64,000 nt of DNA from Bacillota bacterium (GTDB lineage Bacteria; Bacillota; Clostridia; Peptostreptococcales; Anaerovoracaceae), in NCBI GenBank assembly GCA_022793795.1, contig JAAWDM010000025.1:62001-126000 (forward strand). Reading direction: 5' to 3'. Below are positions 25,724 through 34,518 of this stretch, in pieces. The notes beneath the pieces were generated by a model that made no database searches, was not told where the DNA came from, and saw only the letters and a list, made by a program, of their open reading frames with translations. The translations under genes were made by a program, and so were the position numbers. Position 1 is the first letter of the stretch; every line of letters begins with the position of its first letter.

Positions 25724-27001
25724 TTAACTGAACAGGGCAGCCGGTACGGTGACCAGTCCCGGTACAAAGATAAAGATGAACAACACTACAATCTCTGTTA
25801 AAAGGAACGGCATGATACCGCGAACCACTTTTTCAAAGGTCGTATTACCGATACTACATCCCAGATACAGAATCGTACCTACTGGCGGCGTAATCAGGCC
25901 GATGGTCAGATTGAGAATCATAACCACGCCAAAGAATACCGGATCGATACCAGCCGCCGTGATAATCGGATATAAAATAGGTCCAAAGATCAGCAGATTC
26001 GGCGTCAAATCCATGACCATACCCATGATAAACAGGAATATATTGATTGCTACCAGTAGAATAGTAGGGTGCGCGATGAGCGGTTCCAGATAAGTAACCA
26101 GAAGAGCTGGAATCTGCGCTACTGTAATCAGCCAAGCCACGGAGGAAGCTGTACCTACAATAAACATAACGATACCTGTACTCTTAGTCGCCTCCACGAA
26201 CACACTAAACAGATCCTTTATGGACATCTCTCTATAGATGACCATGGAGCAGAACAGAGCATATACCACAGCGAAAGCCCCTGCCTCTGTAGGTGTAAAG
26301 ATACCGCCACGGATGCCACCGATAATCAAAATCGGCATGAACAAGGCTGGAAGGGAATCCTTTAGAATGGCTTTAGCCTCTGCCTTGGTATAGGTCTTGG
26401 TATCGTCATAGCCGTCTCTCTTTACAATGATCTTCCAGCATATCATGAGAGCCAAGCCCAAAATAATGCCCGGAATGAGACCTGCCATGAACAGCTTACC
26501 TACCGATACGCCAACAGTGGTTCCCAGTACAATCATCGGGATACTAGGCGGGATAATTGGTGCGATAACCGCTCCGGAACAGATAACACCAGTGGAGCGT
26601 CCCACATGGTAGCCATTTTTAATCATCAGCGGAATCAAAATACCGCCCAGCGCCGCTGCATCAGCCACGGCGCTACCGGAAAGGCCTGCAAACAGCATAC
26701 TTGCCAAAATGGCCACATATCCCAGTCCGCCCCGAAGCCTACCTACGATCAGGTTGGCGAATTCTACAATTCGAACAGAAAGACCGCCCTTAGACATGAC
26801 CTCACCAGCCAACATAAAGAATGGAATGGCCATCAAAGAGGCATTGTTACTTCCCATCACCAAATTTTGGGTAATAATAGTTGCATCAAATATGCCCATA
26901 AAGGACATAAGGGCAATGGCCGCGATGACCAACACAAAGGCGATAGGAATTCCCAGAGGAAGGGCAATCACTAATGTTCCTAAAAATATCAATACTGCCA
27001 T
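25724..27001 (-). CDS. dctM: TRAP transporter large permease subunit
   Basis: 425 residues with about 12 membrane segments and the DctM features GSNNASLMAIPFFMLAGE near the N-terminus and GLITPPVGTILY near the C-terminus. It carries substrate with Na+ after capture by the DctP protein. It starts 3 nt after the small-subunit stop. Confidence 0.93.
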   Translation of the reverse strand: MAVLIFLGTLVIALPLGIPIAFVLVIAAIALMSFMGIFDATIITQNLVMGSNNASLMAIPFFMLAGEVMSKGGLSVRIVEFANLIVGRLRGGLGYVAILASMLFAGLSGSAVADAAALGGILIPLMIKNGYHVGRSTGVICSGAVIAPIIPPSIPMIVLGTTVGVSVGKLFMAGLIPGIILGLALMICWKIIVKRDGYDDTKTYTKAEAKAILKDSLPALFMPILIIGGIRGGIFTPTEAGAFAVVYALFCSMVIYREMSIKDLFSVFVEATKSTGIVMFIVGTASSVAWLITVAQIPALLVTYLEPLIAHPTILLVAINIFLFIMGMVMDLTPNLLIFGPILYPIITAAGIDPVFFGVVMILNLTIGLITPPVGTILYLGCSIGNTTFEKVVRGIMPFLLTEIVVLFIFIFVPGLVTVPAALFS

Positions 27002-27004
27002 GCT

Positions 27005-27553
27005 CTACTCCTCCCCTCTCTCTTCTACCAGCTGCTTCTCTGCCAGCTTTTCTTTTTCGTGATCGGAAATATCATATTCCCCCGCCTTAAATGCTTTGAA
27101 TACACTAAAAGTATCCTGCACCGAAATAATCAGCATATAGATGGTCAAAAGAATGGCCATTCCAGAGATCATGCCGAAAGGGATTCCCGCTGAAGGGGAC
27201 GGGTCGCTTGCAGTCAATGCAAAATAATGATAGCTGCCCAGTCCTATAATAGCCAGACAGACAAAGATGGCCAACTGGCACACCAGTTTTATTACTAATT
27301 TCGGTACTCCGTGAAGTCTGCCTACCAACATGTCAATTCCCACATGTTTTCCTTCTTTATAAGCCAGCATGGCGCCTAAAAAGGCAACCCATACGAATAA
27401 ATATCTGGATAATTCCTCAAATACCGGAAAATTGGTCGTAAAGGCATATCTTGCTACCGCATTGACAAATACCATCAATACCATAGCGCCTAGTACGATT
27501 ACAATGAAAATCTCTCCGATTGTACTTAGAACCTTGTTTTCCTTTTTCTGCAA
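27005..27553 (-). CDS. dctQ: TRAP transporter small permease subunit
   Basis: 182 residues from a TTG at 27553, chosen because GGGAGG lies 7 nt before it; the upstream in-frame ATG has no RBS. Four membrane segments and the motif VWVAFLGAMLAYKEGKHVGIDML are typical of DctQ. A strong 14-bp hairpin sits just upstream, between it and dctP. Confidence 0.88.
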   Translation of the reverse strand: MQKKENKVLSTIGEIFIVIVLGAMVLMVFVNAVARYAFTTNFPVFEELSRYLFVWVAFLGAMLAYKEGKHVGIDMLVGRLHGVPKLVIKLVCQLAIFVCLAIIGLGSYHYFALTASDPSPSAGIPFGMISGMAILLTIYMLIISVQDTFSVFKAFKAGEYDISDHEKEKLAEKQLVEERGEE

Positions 27554-27579
27554 AATAAAACCTCCCGTCATAGTAATAA

Positions 27580-27613
27580 CACAGGTTTGCCGCTACTTGG
27601 CGGCAAACCTGTG
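27580..27613 (-). promoter_or_regulatory. Intercistronic hairpin between dctP and dctQ
   Basis: CACAGGTTTGCCGC (27580-27593) and its perfect complement (27600-27613) with a 6-nt loop. No T-run follows on the minus strand, so it is better read as an mRNA-stabilising or attenuating structure that favours the binding-protein message. Confidence 0.7.
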
Positions 27614-27669
27614 GAAACAAACCTACTAACTATCGCCTGACGCTGACCGTTAAAAGGCCGTCTGTCAAT

Positions 27670-28701
27670 TTATTTTCCCTGGTAAGCCCATACTGCTTTA
27701 AAGAACGCCTCTGTATTACCAGCAAAGTTTTCGATATACCAGTCGTATACTGGCTCCATAGCCTTCTGTAATTCTGCCACATAAGCGTCATCCGGCTCTG
27801 TGATTTCCATGCCGTTGTCCAGCAGGGTCTGTTTTGCTTCATCGTTATATGCGATGGACAGCGTCCAGTTTTCAGCGTTGGCTTCTGCAAAACCTGCATC
27901 TACTGCTGCCTTTTCTTCATCAGTCAGACCGTCATAGAAGGACTGGTTCATTACCCAGAACATCGGGCTAAACATATGGTTGGACTGAAGAGCATACTTC
28001 TGCACTTCATAGAAGGAGGATGTTACGTCTGTTGGGAATGGGTTATCCTGTCCATCAACAGCGTCCTGCTCTAAAGCAGTAAACAGCTCAGTCAGAGACA
28101 TGGCAATAGCCGTAGCGCCCAGAGCCTCAACCATCTGCACGTAGTTAGGCACGTTTGGCACACGAATTCTCTGGCCCTTAAACTCAGAAATTTCATTCAT
28201 AGTCTTATTGGAAGAGAACTGTCTGAATCCATTTACGGTTACAGCCTTGATGTACATGCCGGATTCATCCACAAATCCATCTGTAATGTTATTGATAATA
28301 TCCCCTGTATAAACATCCTGCGCTTCCTGCCAATTAGTTACCAGGAACGGAGTTTCAGCCGCATAGATATGCTGTGCATATTTAGCAATCATAGTTCCAG
28401 TTGCGCCAACCTGTACGGTACCCTGCTTTACGGAGTCGATATATGTATCTTCAGAACCCAGCTGAGAATTCGGGTAAATTTCAACCTTTAAGGAACCGCC
28501 GCTCTTTTCCTCAACGACCTCTTTAAACTTAAGGAACGCCTTGTGCTGCGGATGATCTTCTGCGAACCAGTGGGCTGCCTTAATGGTAGTTACCTTACCG
28601 CCGTCGCCACCCTCTCCATCGCCGCCGTCATTGCTGCTGCATGCCGCCATGGAAAATACCATTGCCAATGTCAAAAGAATTGCTAATATTTTCTTACTCA
28701 T
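27670..28701 (-). CDS. dctP: TRAP transporter substrate-binding lipoprotein
   Basis: 343 residues from ATG 28701 after AAAGGA; the 12-codon longer frame was rejected. Signal peptide with lipobox FSMAAC, then a Gly/Asp-rich linker, then a DctP domain with the conserved RVPNVPNYVQMVEALG and the AVDGQDNP element. It binds a carboxylate outside the membrane. Neighbouring dehydrogenase and LarA-like genes suggest a hydroxy acid or sugar acid. Confidence 0.93.
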   Translation of the reverse strand: MSKKILAILLTLAMVFSMAACSSNDGGDGEGGDGGKVTTIKAAHWFAEDHPQHKAFLKFKEVVEEKSGGSLKVEIYPNSQLGSEDTYIDSVKQGTVQVGATGTMIAKYAQHIYAAETPFLVTNWQEAQDVYTGDIINNITDGFVDESGMYIKAVTVNGFRQFSSNKTMNEISEFKGQRIRVPNVPNYVQMVEALGATAIAMSLTELFTALEQDAVDGQDNPFPTDVTSSFYEVQKYALQSNHMFSPMFWVMNQSFYDGLTDEEKAAVDAGFAEANAENWTLSIAYNDEAKQTLLDNGMEITEPDDAYVAELQKAMEPVYDWYIENFAGNTEAFFKAVWAYQGK

Positions 28702-29159
28702 ATTCTTTTCCTTTCTCCATACTCTTTTCTTCATCATAAGAATTAGTTAGATTTGTTTGTTATCCTTATCAATGAGCAAAATCTATGCCACGCCCATCAT
28801 CCCTTTGTCAAGATTTTTCCATTTAATCTCCATATTCCATTCCCTTTCCTGGCAGAATCCAGAAATTCAGCGGTTTTAGCCTTCGCCTTTCCTTTTTCTG
28901 TATCTTTACCCTATAGCAAAAGAAGCCCTCAGAACCGAAGACTTCTTTAGCAAAATCTTGATGCCCATGGGCATCAAGATTTTATTTTACATCACAAATT
29001 TACAATATATTACATGAGGTTATAGTTGTCCCTTTTCATCTAAAACGGCTAAAAGCCCCGGTATAGGGCCTGCTGTTTCTTCCAATCGGCATGGGCTACA
29101 TGGTATGGCATATTTTTTGCGGTACATAGTGGCACAGGAAATAGTAAAGGAGAAAAAAC
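28702..29159. other. Divergent intergenic region between dctP and the LarA-like gene
   Basis: No convincing gene. It contains a perfect 32-bp palindrome at 28952-28983 and, just before it, AGAAG/CTTCT arms (28921-28947). The region must hold the promoters of both divergent units. Confidence 0.6.
28952..28983. promoter_or_regulatory. Perfect 32-bp palindrome
   Basis: AAAATCTTGATGCCC at 28952-28966 is mirrored exactly to 28983, centred on CCCATGGG with no loop. It may be an operator for a dimeric regulator of the TRAP/LarA-like genes or a cruciform/terminator; weak T-run only. Confidence 0.6.
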
Positions 29160-30389
29160 ATGCCGATTTTACCAGAAATCGCAAAGGAAATCACTTTGCC
29201 TCGTCTTGTACCTGTAAAACAGGTTTTTCCTGACGAGCATATTCACGATGTCCCAGCTACCGTAGCTGCGGAATTTCAAAGAGAAGAAATTATAAAGGCT
29301 GTTGAGGCCGGAAAAACAGCAGCCCTCCTTGTGGGCAGCCGTGGCATTTCTAACTTAGATGTGGTGGTAAAATCCACAGTAGACGCTTTGCTTGCCATGG
29401 GACTGAAGCCCTTCATTGTTCCAGCCATGGGCAGTCATGGCGGCGGCATCGCAGAGGAGCAGAAAAAAATATTAGAAGGATACGGCATCACAGAGGAAGC
29501 CATGGGGATTCCCATTCAAGCCTCTATGGAAACCATTGTCATTGGAACCACAGAAGGCGGCTGCCCTGTCCATGTAGACAAGCTGGCTTCTCAAGCCGAC
29601 TACATTGTGCCAATCGCTCGGGTCAAGGTCCATACCGACTTTGACGGTGAGATCGAAAGCGGCCTTTGCAAAATGCTTTCCATTGGTCTAGGCAAACACA
29701 ATGGCTGTTCTCGTATCCATCAGGAAGGATTTCCAAACTTTCCAACAGTTCTGCCACAGGTAGCTTCCAAAGTCATGGAAACTTTCTGCGTACCTTTTGG
29801 CGTAGCGCTCATCGAAAACGCTCATGAAAATTTACATACCATCCGTGTAGTTGCCGGAAAACGCATGATAGAGGAAGAAAAAGAACTACTCAAGCTCTCT
29901 AAATCCCTGATGCCAAGGCTTTGCTTTGACCATATCGATGTTTTAATCGTAGATAAAATTGGAAAGGACATCACTGGAGCTGGTATGGACCCTAACATTA
30001 CGGGACGTATCGCCGGTATGCCTCCAAGCCCATATTTTACTGGTCCTACCATCACCCGCATCGTGGTCAACCAAATCTCCGAAGCCTCCCACGGTAATGC
30101 CGTTGGCATGGGCTGTGCAGATTTTATCACGAAAAAACTGTACGACAGCATCGATTTGACGCCGACCTATACCAATATGATGGCTTCCTGCGTGCCGGAA
30201 AACGCTAAAATTCCTATGATTTTCTCTGATGAGGAGGAAGCTCTGCTGGCTGCCATCGTTTCTTGTCCTAAGATCGATAAAAACAATGCTAAAGTGGTCA
30301 GAATCAAGGACACCCTTCATCTGATCGATATCGAGGTATCCGAAAACCTGCTTGACTATTGCAAGAGAAGTTCAGCCTTTATCATATAG
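29160..30389 (+). CDS. LarA-like (lactate racemase N-terminal domain, DUF2088) protein
   Basis: 409 residues, close to LarA length, after AAAGGAG. The N-terminal domain contains LVGSRGISNLD and VPAMGSHGGG, matching the LarA_N fold; ARVKVHTDFDGEIESG lies mid-protein. LarA enzymes are nickel-pincer racemases or epimerases of 2-hydroxy acids. I cannot confirm that the cofactor-ligating residues are all present, and no larB/larC/larE genes are nearby, so racemase activity is tentative. Divergent from the TRAP genes, it may process the imported acid. Confidence 0.72.
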   Translation: MPILPEIAKEITLPRLVPVKQVFPDEHIHDVPATVAAEFQREEIIKAVEAGKTAALLVGSRGISNLDVVVKSTVDALLAMGLKPFIVPAMGSHGGGIAEEQKKILEGYGITEEAMGIPIQASMETIVIGTTEGGCPVHVDKLASQADYIVPIARVKVHTDFDGEIESGLCKMLSIGLGKHNGCSRIHQEGFPNFPTVLPQVASKVMETFCVPFGVALIENAHENLHTIRVVAGKRMIEEEKELLKLSKSLMPRLCFDHIDVLIVDKIGKDITGAGMDPNITGRIAGMPPSPYFTGPTITRIVVNQISEASHGNAVGMGCADFITKKLYDSIDLTPTYTNMMASCVPENAKIPMIFSDEEEALLAAIVSCPKIDKNNAKVVRIKDTLHLIDIEVSENLLDYCKRSSAFII

Positions 30390-30687
30390 TATAATTAGCA
30401 TACTGCCCCGCTCAACCTCGGGGAATAGCAACTTCATTACCATCTTTTCCTTAGTAAACTGCCCTACCTTCGGCTGCGCTTATTTGCCAGCCGTTGGGCT
30501 TTGAGGGCGGCGAATGTCATTGTTCTAAAAGTTTTTAATAAAATATAGTTCTATTGTAAAGTTGATTTTCAGAAAAAACACTGAGAAAAGTACTTTTCCT
30601 ACTTTAAAAAACAATCATAAATCAAAATTTACAATCGGAACCTATCTCCACACCTTTACAGAATGGAATTCTTACATAATCCACATA
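30390..30687. other. AT-rich intergenic stretch left of the hsdS locus
   Basis: No gene seen. There is a short GC hairpin (CCCCG/CGGGG near 30405-30423) without a T-run. The right end borders the left inverted repeat of the hsdS locus. Confidence 0.4.
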
Positions 30688-31221
30688 TTAGCATAAATTA
30701 TTATTTATCCTATCATTTAATTCAATCAAGGAATCGATCTCATCCAGCAAATTTGCAATATACAGCTGCTCCGCTTTATCCTCTGGTATGGAAATTTCCA
30801 CCCTCCCCAAACCTTCCATACTGATTTCCTTAAAGGCGCTTCCGCTGCTGGCCGAAATGATTCTGTCTCGATAATAGCACAACGCATAATACAGAAATAG
30901 ATAATCCACCTTCTCACCTGGAACCAGGCTACGGAATCCCTGATTGGTACAGACTTCTCCTTGAGAAATTGCCAGATTACCCACAGAGGCTCGCGATGTG
31001 ACCAAAACTGAATGGCTTGGCAGCTTATGAACAGCACAGCTTTGATATCCTGCCTCTGTAATGCTCCGTTGGCCTTTGGAGATGTATCTACCTCTTTGCA
31101 TCGTTAAATCTTTTGGCGTAATCCATGGAATCTCTCCACCAAAATAGCCTGATTCCTTGGTGCTTGGCGTATCTCCTGATACAATTTGTGCCAGTTCTTT
31201 AAGCTGATAAGTTTTCCACAT
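30688..31221 (-). CDS. hsdS: Type I modification specificity subunit, N-terminal half (one TRD)
   Basis: 177 residues: one target-recognition domain (IVSGDTPSTKESGYFGGEIPW, ILVTSRASVGN-type core, STGSAFKEIS-like end) and the start of the central conserved helix (LLDEIDSLIELNDRINNNL), then a stop two codons later. Full HsdS has two TRDs and about 400 residues. The ORF breaks exactly inside the central helix, at a 13-bp inverted repeat shared with the other half at 32260-32916. It starts 21 nt after the recombinase gene. It may work as a half-subunit dimer or only after inversion. Confidence 0.85.
   Translation of the reverse strand: MWKTYQLKELAQIVSGDTPSTKESGYFGGEIPWITPKDLTMQRGRYISKGQRSITEAGYQSCAVHKLPSHSVLVTSRASVGNLAISQGEVCTNQGFRSLVPGEKVDYLFLYYALCYYRDRIISASSGSAFKEISMEGLGRVEISIPEDKAEQLYIANLLDEIDSLIELNDRINNNLC
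30694..30706. repeat. Left inverted repeat of the hsdS inversion locus
   Basis: TAAATTATTATTT, the exact complement of 32265-32277. On the coding strand it encodes the codons AAT AAT AAT TTA (NNNL), in the same frame as in the other hsdS half. Confidence 0.7.
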
Positions 31222-31242
31222 GAACCTTTCCTTTTCTTCCCA

Positions 31243-32229
31243 TCACCCAATATATTTTCTATGGGCCAATTTCACGTTCTGTTGTTTCACCATGGCATAT
31301 TGAAGGGTGGTGTCAATCTTCTGGTGTCCCAAAAGACTTTGTACCTGCTCGATGGGCATCCCCTTGTCTATGGCAGTGGTAGCCAAAGTTCTTCTAAATT
31401 TGTGAGGATGCACCTTTTCTATCTGTAATCGTTTCCCCAACTCCCTGAGCCTGACCTCTATGCCTCCGATATGTAATCTCTGGTAAGGCGCTTTTAAGGA
31501 AACAAAGAGAGCCGGATTATCGTCTCTCCGTTGCTCCAAGTAGTTTCGCAGGTGAATTTTCGTTCTTGCATCAAAGTAGACGATTCGCTCCTTGCTACCC
31601 TTTCCAAAGACAATACATTCTCTCTCATGAAAGTCGATATCCTGACGATCCAGCAAAACCATTTCCCCCACTCTCATTCCTGTAGACGCAAGCAAATCAA
31701 TCATGGCTAAATCCCGCAACTCCTTGCAGGAATCCCGTATGGTTTCCAAAGCCTCATCAGTATAGGTATCCTTTACAATCTTATCAGTCTTTACCTTATG
31801 AATTCTCCTTACCGGACTTTTTACCACATAGTCCTCATCTTCAAGCCACGAAAAAAAACTGGACATGATTCTGCGAATATTGTCGATGGTCACCTTACTG
31901 ACCCCTTTTTCCCTCTGATAATTGGCCAGATACTGCCTAAGGTCTTCTGTGAAAATATATTTTACTCGTTTATTGACTGTGCAAAACATATCCTCTATGG
32001 TCTTTCGATAATAGCAAAGGGTCTTTTCTGAACAGCCTTCAATTTGTTTGGCTGCGAGAAAGGATTGTAAAAGGGATATATTATCCTCCATCATATTGAT
32101 TCCCTCGATAGCTTTGATATCAAGCCCCCTCAGGCTTTCCTCTAAAGCATAATGGAGTTTCTCCATTTGATGCTCGTCCAAAAAAGCAGTCATGGTCAGT
32201 TCTACTTGGTTCATAATCATATCACGCAT
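31243..32229 (-). CDS. Tyrosine recombinase (phage integrase family)
   Basis: 328 residues; start at 32229 fits AAGGAGT 7 nt upstream. The N-terminal SAM-like core-binding domain (about 45-135) is followed by a catalytic domain with Arg in STGMRVGEM, HKFRR for the His-x-x-Arg box, LLGHQKIDTT and the nucleophile Tyr in LQYAMVK. Small XerC/D-like enzymes lying between hsdS pieces invert them in several phase-variable type I systems. Position between two inverted hsdS halves makes that role likely here. Confidence 0.9.
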   Translation of the reverse strand: MRDMIMNQVELTMTAFLDEHQMEKLHYALEESLRGLDIKAIEGINMMEDNISLLQSFLAAKQIEGCSEKTLCYYRKTIEDMFCTVNKRVKYIFTEDLRQYLANYQREKGVSKVTIDNIRRIMSSFFSWLEDEDYVVKSPVRRIHKVKTDKIVKDTYTDEALETIRDSCKELRDLAMIDLLASTGMRVGEMVLLDRQDIDFHERECIVFGKGSKERIVYFDARTKIHLRNYLEQRRDDNPALFVSLKAPYQRLHIGGIEVRLRELGKRLQIEKVHPHKFRRTLATTAIDKGMPIEQVQSLLGHQKIDTTLQYAMVKQQNVKLAHRKYIG

Positions 32230-32259
32230 AATCATACTCCTTATTTTCGTTGGATTTAA

Positions 32260-32916
32260 GATAAAAATAATAATTTAGAAAAGCAGACAAGCAGTTTATT
32301 CAAACTGTGGTTTTCAAGTGGTAAAAAGGAGGAGACGGGACCAGATGTATCACTGGGTGATTTGGTGGAAATTCAAAACAAAAGCTTTTACCCTAATAAG
32401 TCGGAATCTGCTTTGATGCAGGTCTACAGTATTGCAGCATATGATAATGGGAAAACTCCAGAATTTCAATGGTCCACAGAGATAGGAAGCAGCAAATTTT
32501 TCATAGATAATAAGTGTGTTTTGCTATCGAAATTAAATCCTGCAATTTGCAGGGTTTGGATGCCTTGGGAAGTCGCGGAGCAAGCCGTATGTTCCAGCGA
32601 GTTTATCGTCTATCGACCAAAGCAAGAGAATGAAAGAATATACCTTTATGCCCTGCTTTGCAGTCAGGATTTTCGGCAATTTTTGCTCAGTCATGTGTCC
32701 GGCGCTAGTAGAAGTCGGCAGAGAGTCTCGCCCAAGGAAACCCTCCAATTTCAGATTTCGTATCCTTCCAAAGAAGCCCTGGTCTCCTTTACGGCCAGAG
32801 TGAAGCCTCTTTACGAAAGAATTTATTTGGGAGAAAAACAGAGAAAAAAATTAATAAATTATAGAGACAGAGCCTTAAATGTAATCTTTGCCTCACAAGG
32901 CGAGGTATTGCGCTAA
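32260..32916 (+). pseudogene. Silent hsdS C-terminal half (second TRD), no start codon
   Basis: The frame is open from 32260, just after a TAA, to 32916. It begins with DKNNNLEKQTSSLFKLWF, the second part of the HsdS central helix, then a TRD (VLLSKLNPAICRVW) and the distal conserved helix (QRKKLINYRDRALN). There is no ATG/GTG near the start; a TTG at 32362 is internal. The first codons AAT AAT AAT TTA match the end of the other half in frame. It lies tail-to-tail with hsdM. It appears to be a stored cassette rather than decay. Confidence 0.78.
32265..32277. repeat. Right inverted repeat of the hsdS inversion locus
   Basis: AAATAATAATTTA, complement of 30694-30706, 1.56 kb away. It sits within the first codons of the silent hsdS half. 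Confidence 0.7.
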
Positions 32917-32924
32917 ATTTTGAT

Positions 32925-34337
32925 TTATCGAAGAAACGACGTCATAGCCGATTTGATTTCACCTTGCAATCTCTGTTCTTCCTCAAACATTTCAGCCAGT
33001 TCCTCCATCAATCTAGTCAGTTCCGCCTCTATCTCTTCTATGTCCATTTCTTCTCCTGTATCCCTGCCCACGTATCTTGCTGGATTAAGCTGGTACCTAT
33101 TTTTTTCAATGTCCGTTACGCAAACGCTGGCGCTGAATCCCTTTTCGCCCTCCGTCCCGCCAGCCAAAAGCTGACCATAGGTTTTGCAAATCCTTGCAAT
33201 GTCTGCCTCATCCAGGATTAAGAGTTTCCTAGACACCTTCTTGCCCAAACCCTCCCCATTGATAAAAACCACACTGTCTCTCTTTTCGCCCTTGGTCAGA
33301 ATCCATATAGAAACCGGCATTTGGGTCGTATGAAACATCTGGGGCGGTAGAGAGATAATAGCTTCCACCACCCCTGCCTCTATCATCTTCTTTCGTATGT
33401 CTCCCTCTCCCTGATAGGTGGAAGATAAGGCGCTGTTATCCAACACAACTCCCGCCTTTCCGCCGTCTTTCATATGGGACAAAATATGTTGCATCCAGGC
33501 AAAATTCCCATTGCCTTTTGGCGGAATTCCGTACATCCATCGTGCATCCTGTTCCCACCCCTCCTCTGTCTGTATGGTTTGATGAAAAGGTGGATTAGCT
33601 AAAATATAGTCTGCCTTAATATCCTTGTGATAGTCATGATAAAAGGTATCGGCAGCCGATTCTCCCAATTCTGCATCCATTCCTCTAGTTGCCAGATTCA
33701 TGCGGGCCAGCTTCCAAGCGTCTGGACTGCTGTCTTGACCATAGAGTCTATAATCCCTTTTATCACCATGGCTTTCCATATATTTGGCTGCGCCTGCCAA
33801 CAGATTACCGCTGCCGCAACATGGATCATAGACAATGCCCCTATCAGGTCTTAAAAGCTTTAGAAGCAATGCGACGATGGATGCTGGCGTATAAAACTCT
33901 CCTGTATACTGATTGGCCTTCTCCGCAAACTTATCCAAACAGTATTCATAAGCCGCGCCCAGCCCATCTACACTCTCATCTAAAAATTCCATATCAGAAA
34001 ATACCTGTACCACCTTTGCCAGCTTTCGCTGATCCACTTCCTCTGCTGCAAACCGTTTATATAGGGCGCCCTCCAGGAACGGGTTGGCCTCCTCTATGGC
34101 TATCATGGCCCTATCGATGGTTTGTCCCGTATCTTCTGGACGCTCTTTTGCTGTCTCCTCTAAAATATTCCAGCCAGCGCCCTTAGGCATCTTTCCCAGT
34201 TCATCCCAATATTTCAAAAATACCAATCCTACAATCAAAAATCGGTAAACAGAGGTATCCGCAGCGCCCCGTAAAATATTAGCAGCCTCCCATATCTTCT
34301 TTTCCAGCTTTTCTATGATTTCATAGTCCTTCATCAT
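32925..34337 (-). CDS. hsdM: Type I restriction-modification DNA methyltransferase subunit
   Basis: About 470 residues from ATG 34337 (an in-frame ATG three codons earlier is possible). An N-terminal helical HsdM_N domain is followed by the N6-adenine methylase fold with SAM motif IVYDPCCGSGNLLAGA and catalytic NPPF. The C-terminus is a Glu-rich helix (about 430-460) that contacts HsdS. It methylates adenine at a site chosen by HsdS. No hsdR is in the window. It shares transcription direction with the recombinase and the N-terminal hsdS half. Confidence 0.93.
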   Translation of the reverse strand: MMKDYEIIEKLEKKIWEAANILRGAADTSVYRFLIVGLVFLKYWDELGKMPKGAGWNILEETAKERPEDTGQTIDRAMIAIEEANPFLEGALYKRFAAEEVDQRKLAKVVQVFSDMEFLDESVDGLGAAYEYCLDKFAEKANQYTGEFYTPASIVALLLKLLRPDRGIVYDPCCGSGNLLAGAAKYMESHGDKRDYRLYGQDSSPDAWKLARMNLATRGMDAELGESAADTFYHDYHKDIKADYILANPPFHQTIQTEEGWEQDARWMYGIPPKGNGNFAWMQHILSHMKDGGKAGVVLDNSALSSTYQGEGDIRKKMIEAGVVEAIISLPPQMFHTTQMPVSIWILTKGEKRDSVVFINGEGLGKKVSRKLLILDEADIARICKTYGQLLAGGTEGEKGFSASVCVTDIEKNRYQLNPARYVGRDTGEEMDIEEIEAELTRLMEELAEMFEEEQRLQGEIKSAMTSFLR

Positions 34338-34518
34338 GCTATCCATCTCTCATAATTTCATCATTTGATACGATTTTATTTTACCATATACCCTTTCCCA
34401 TGAAAACACAATTTTATCACTCTAAAAAACATCAACAATCTATTGGGCTAACACACTAAAAATGGCTCCATCCAGAGACAGAAAAACATCTTCCAGCGGG
34501 AACCATTTTCTTTGTTTA

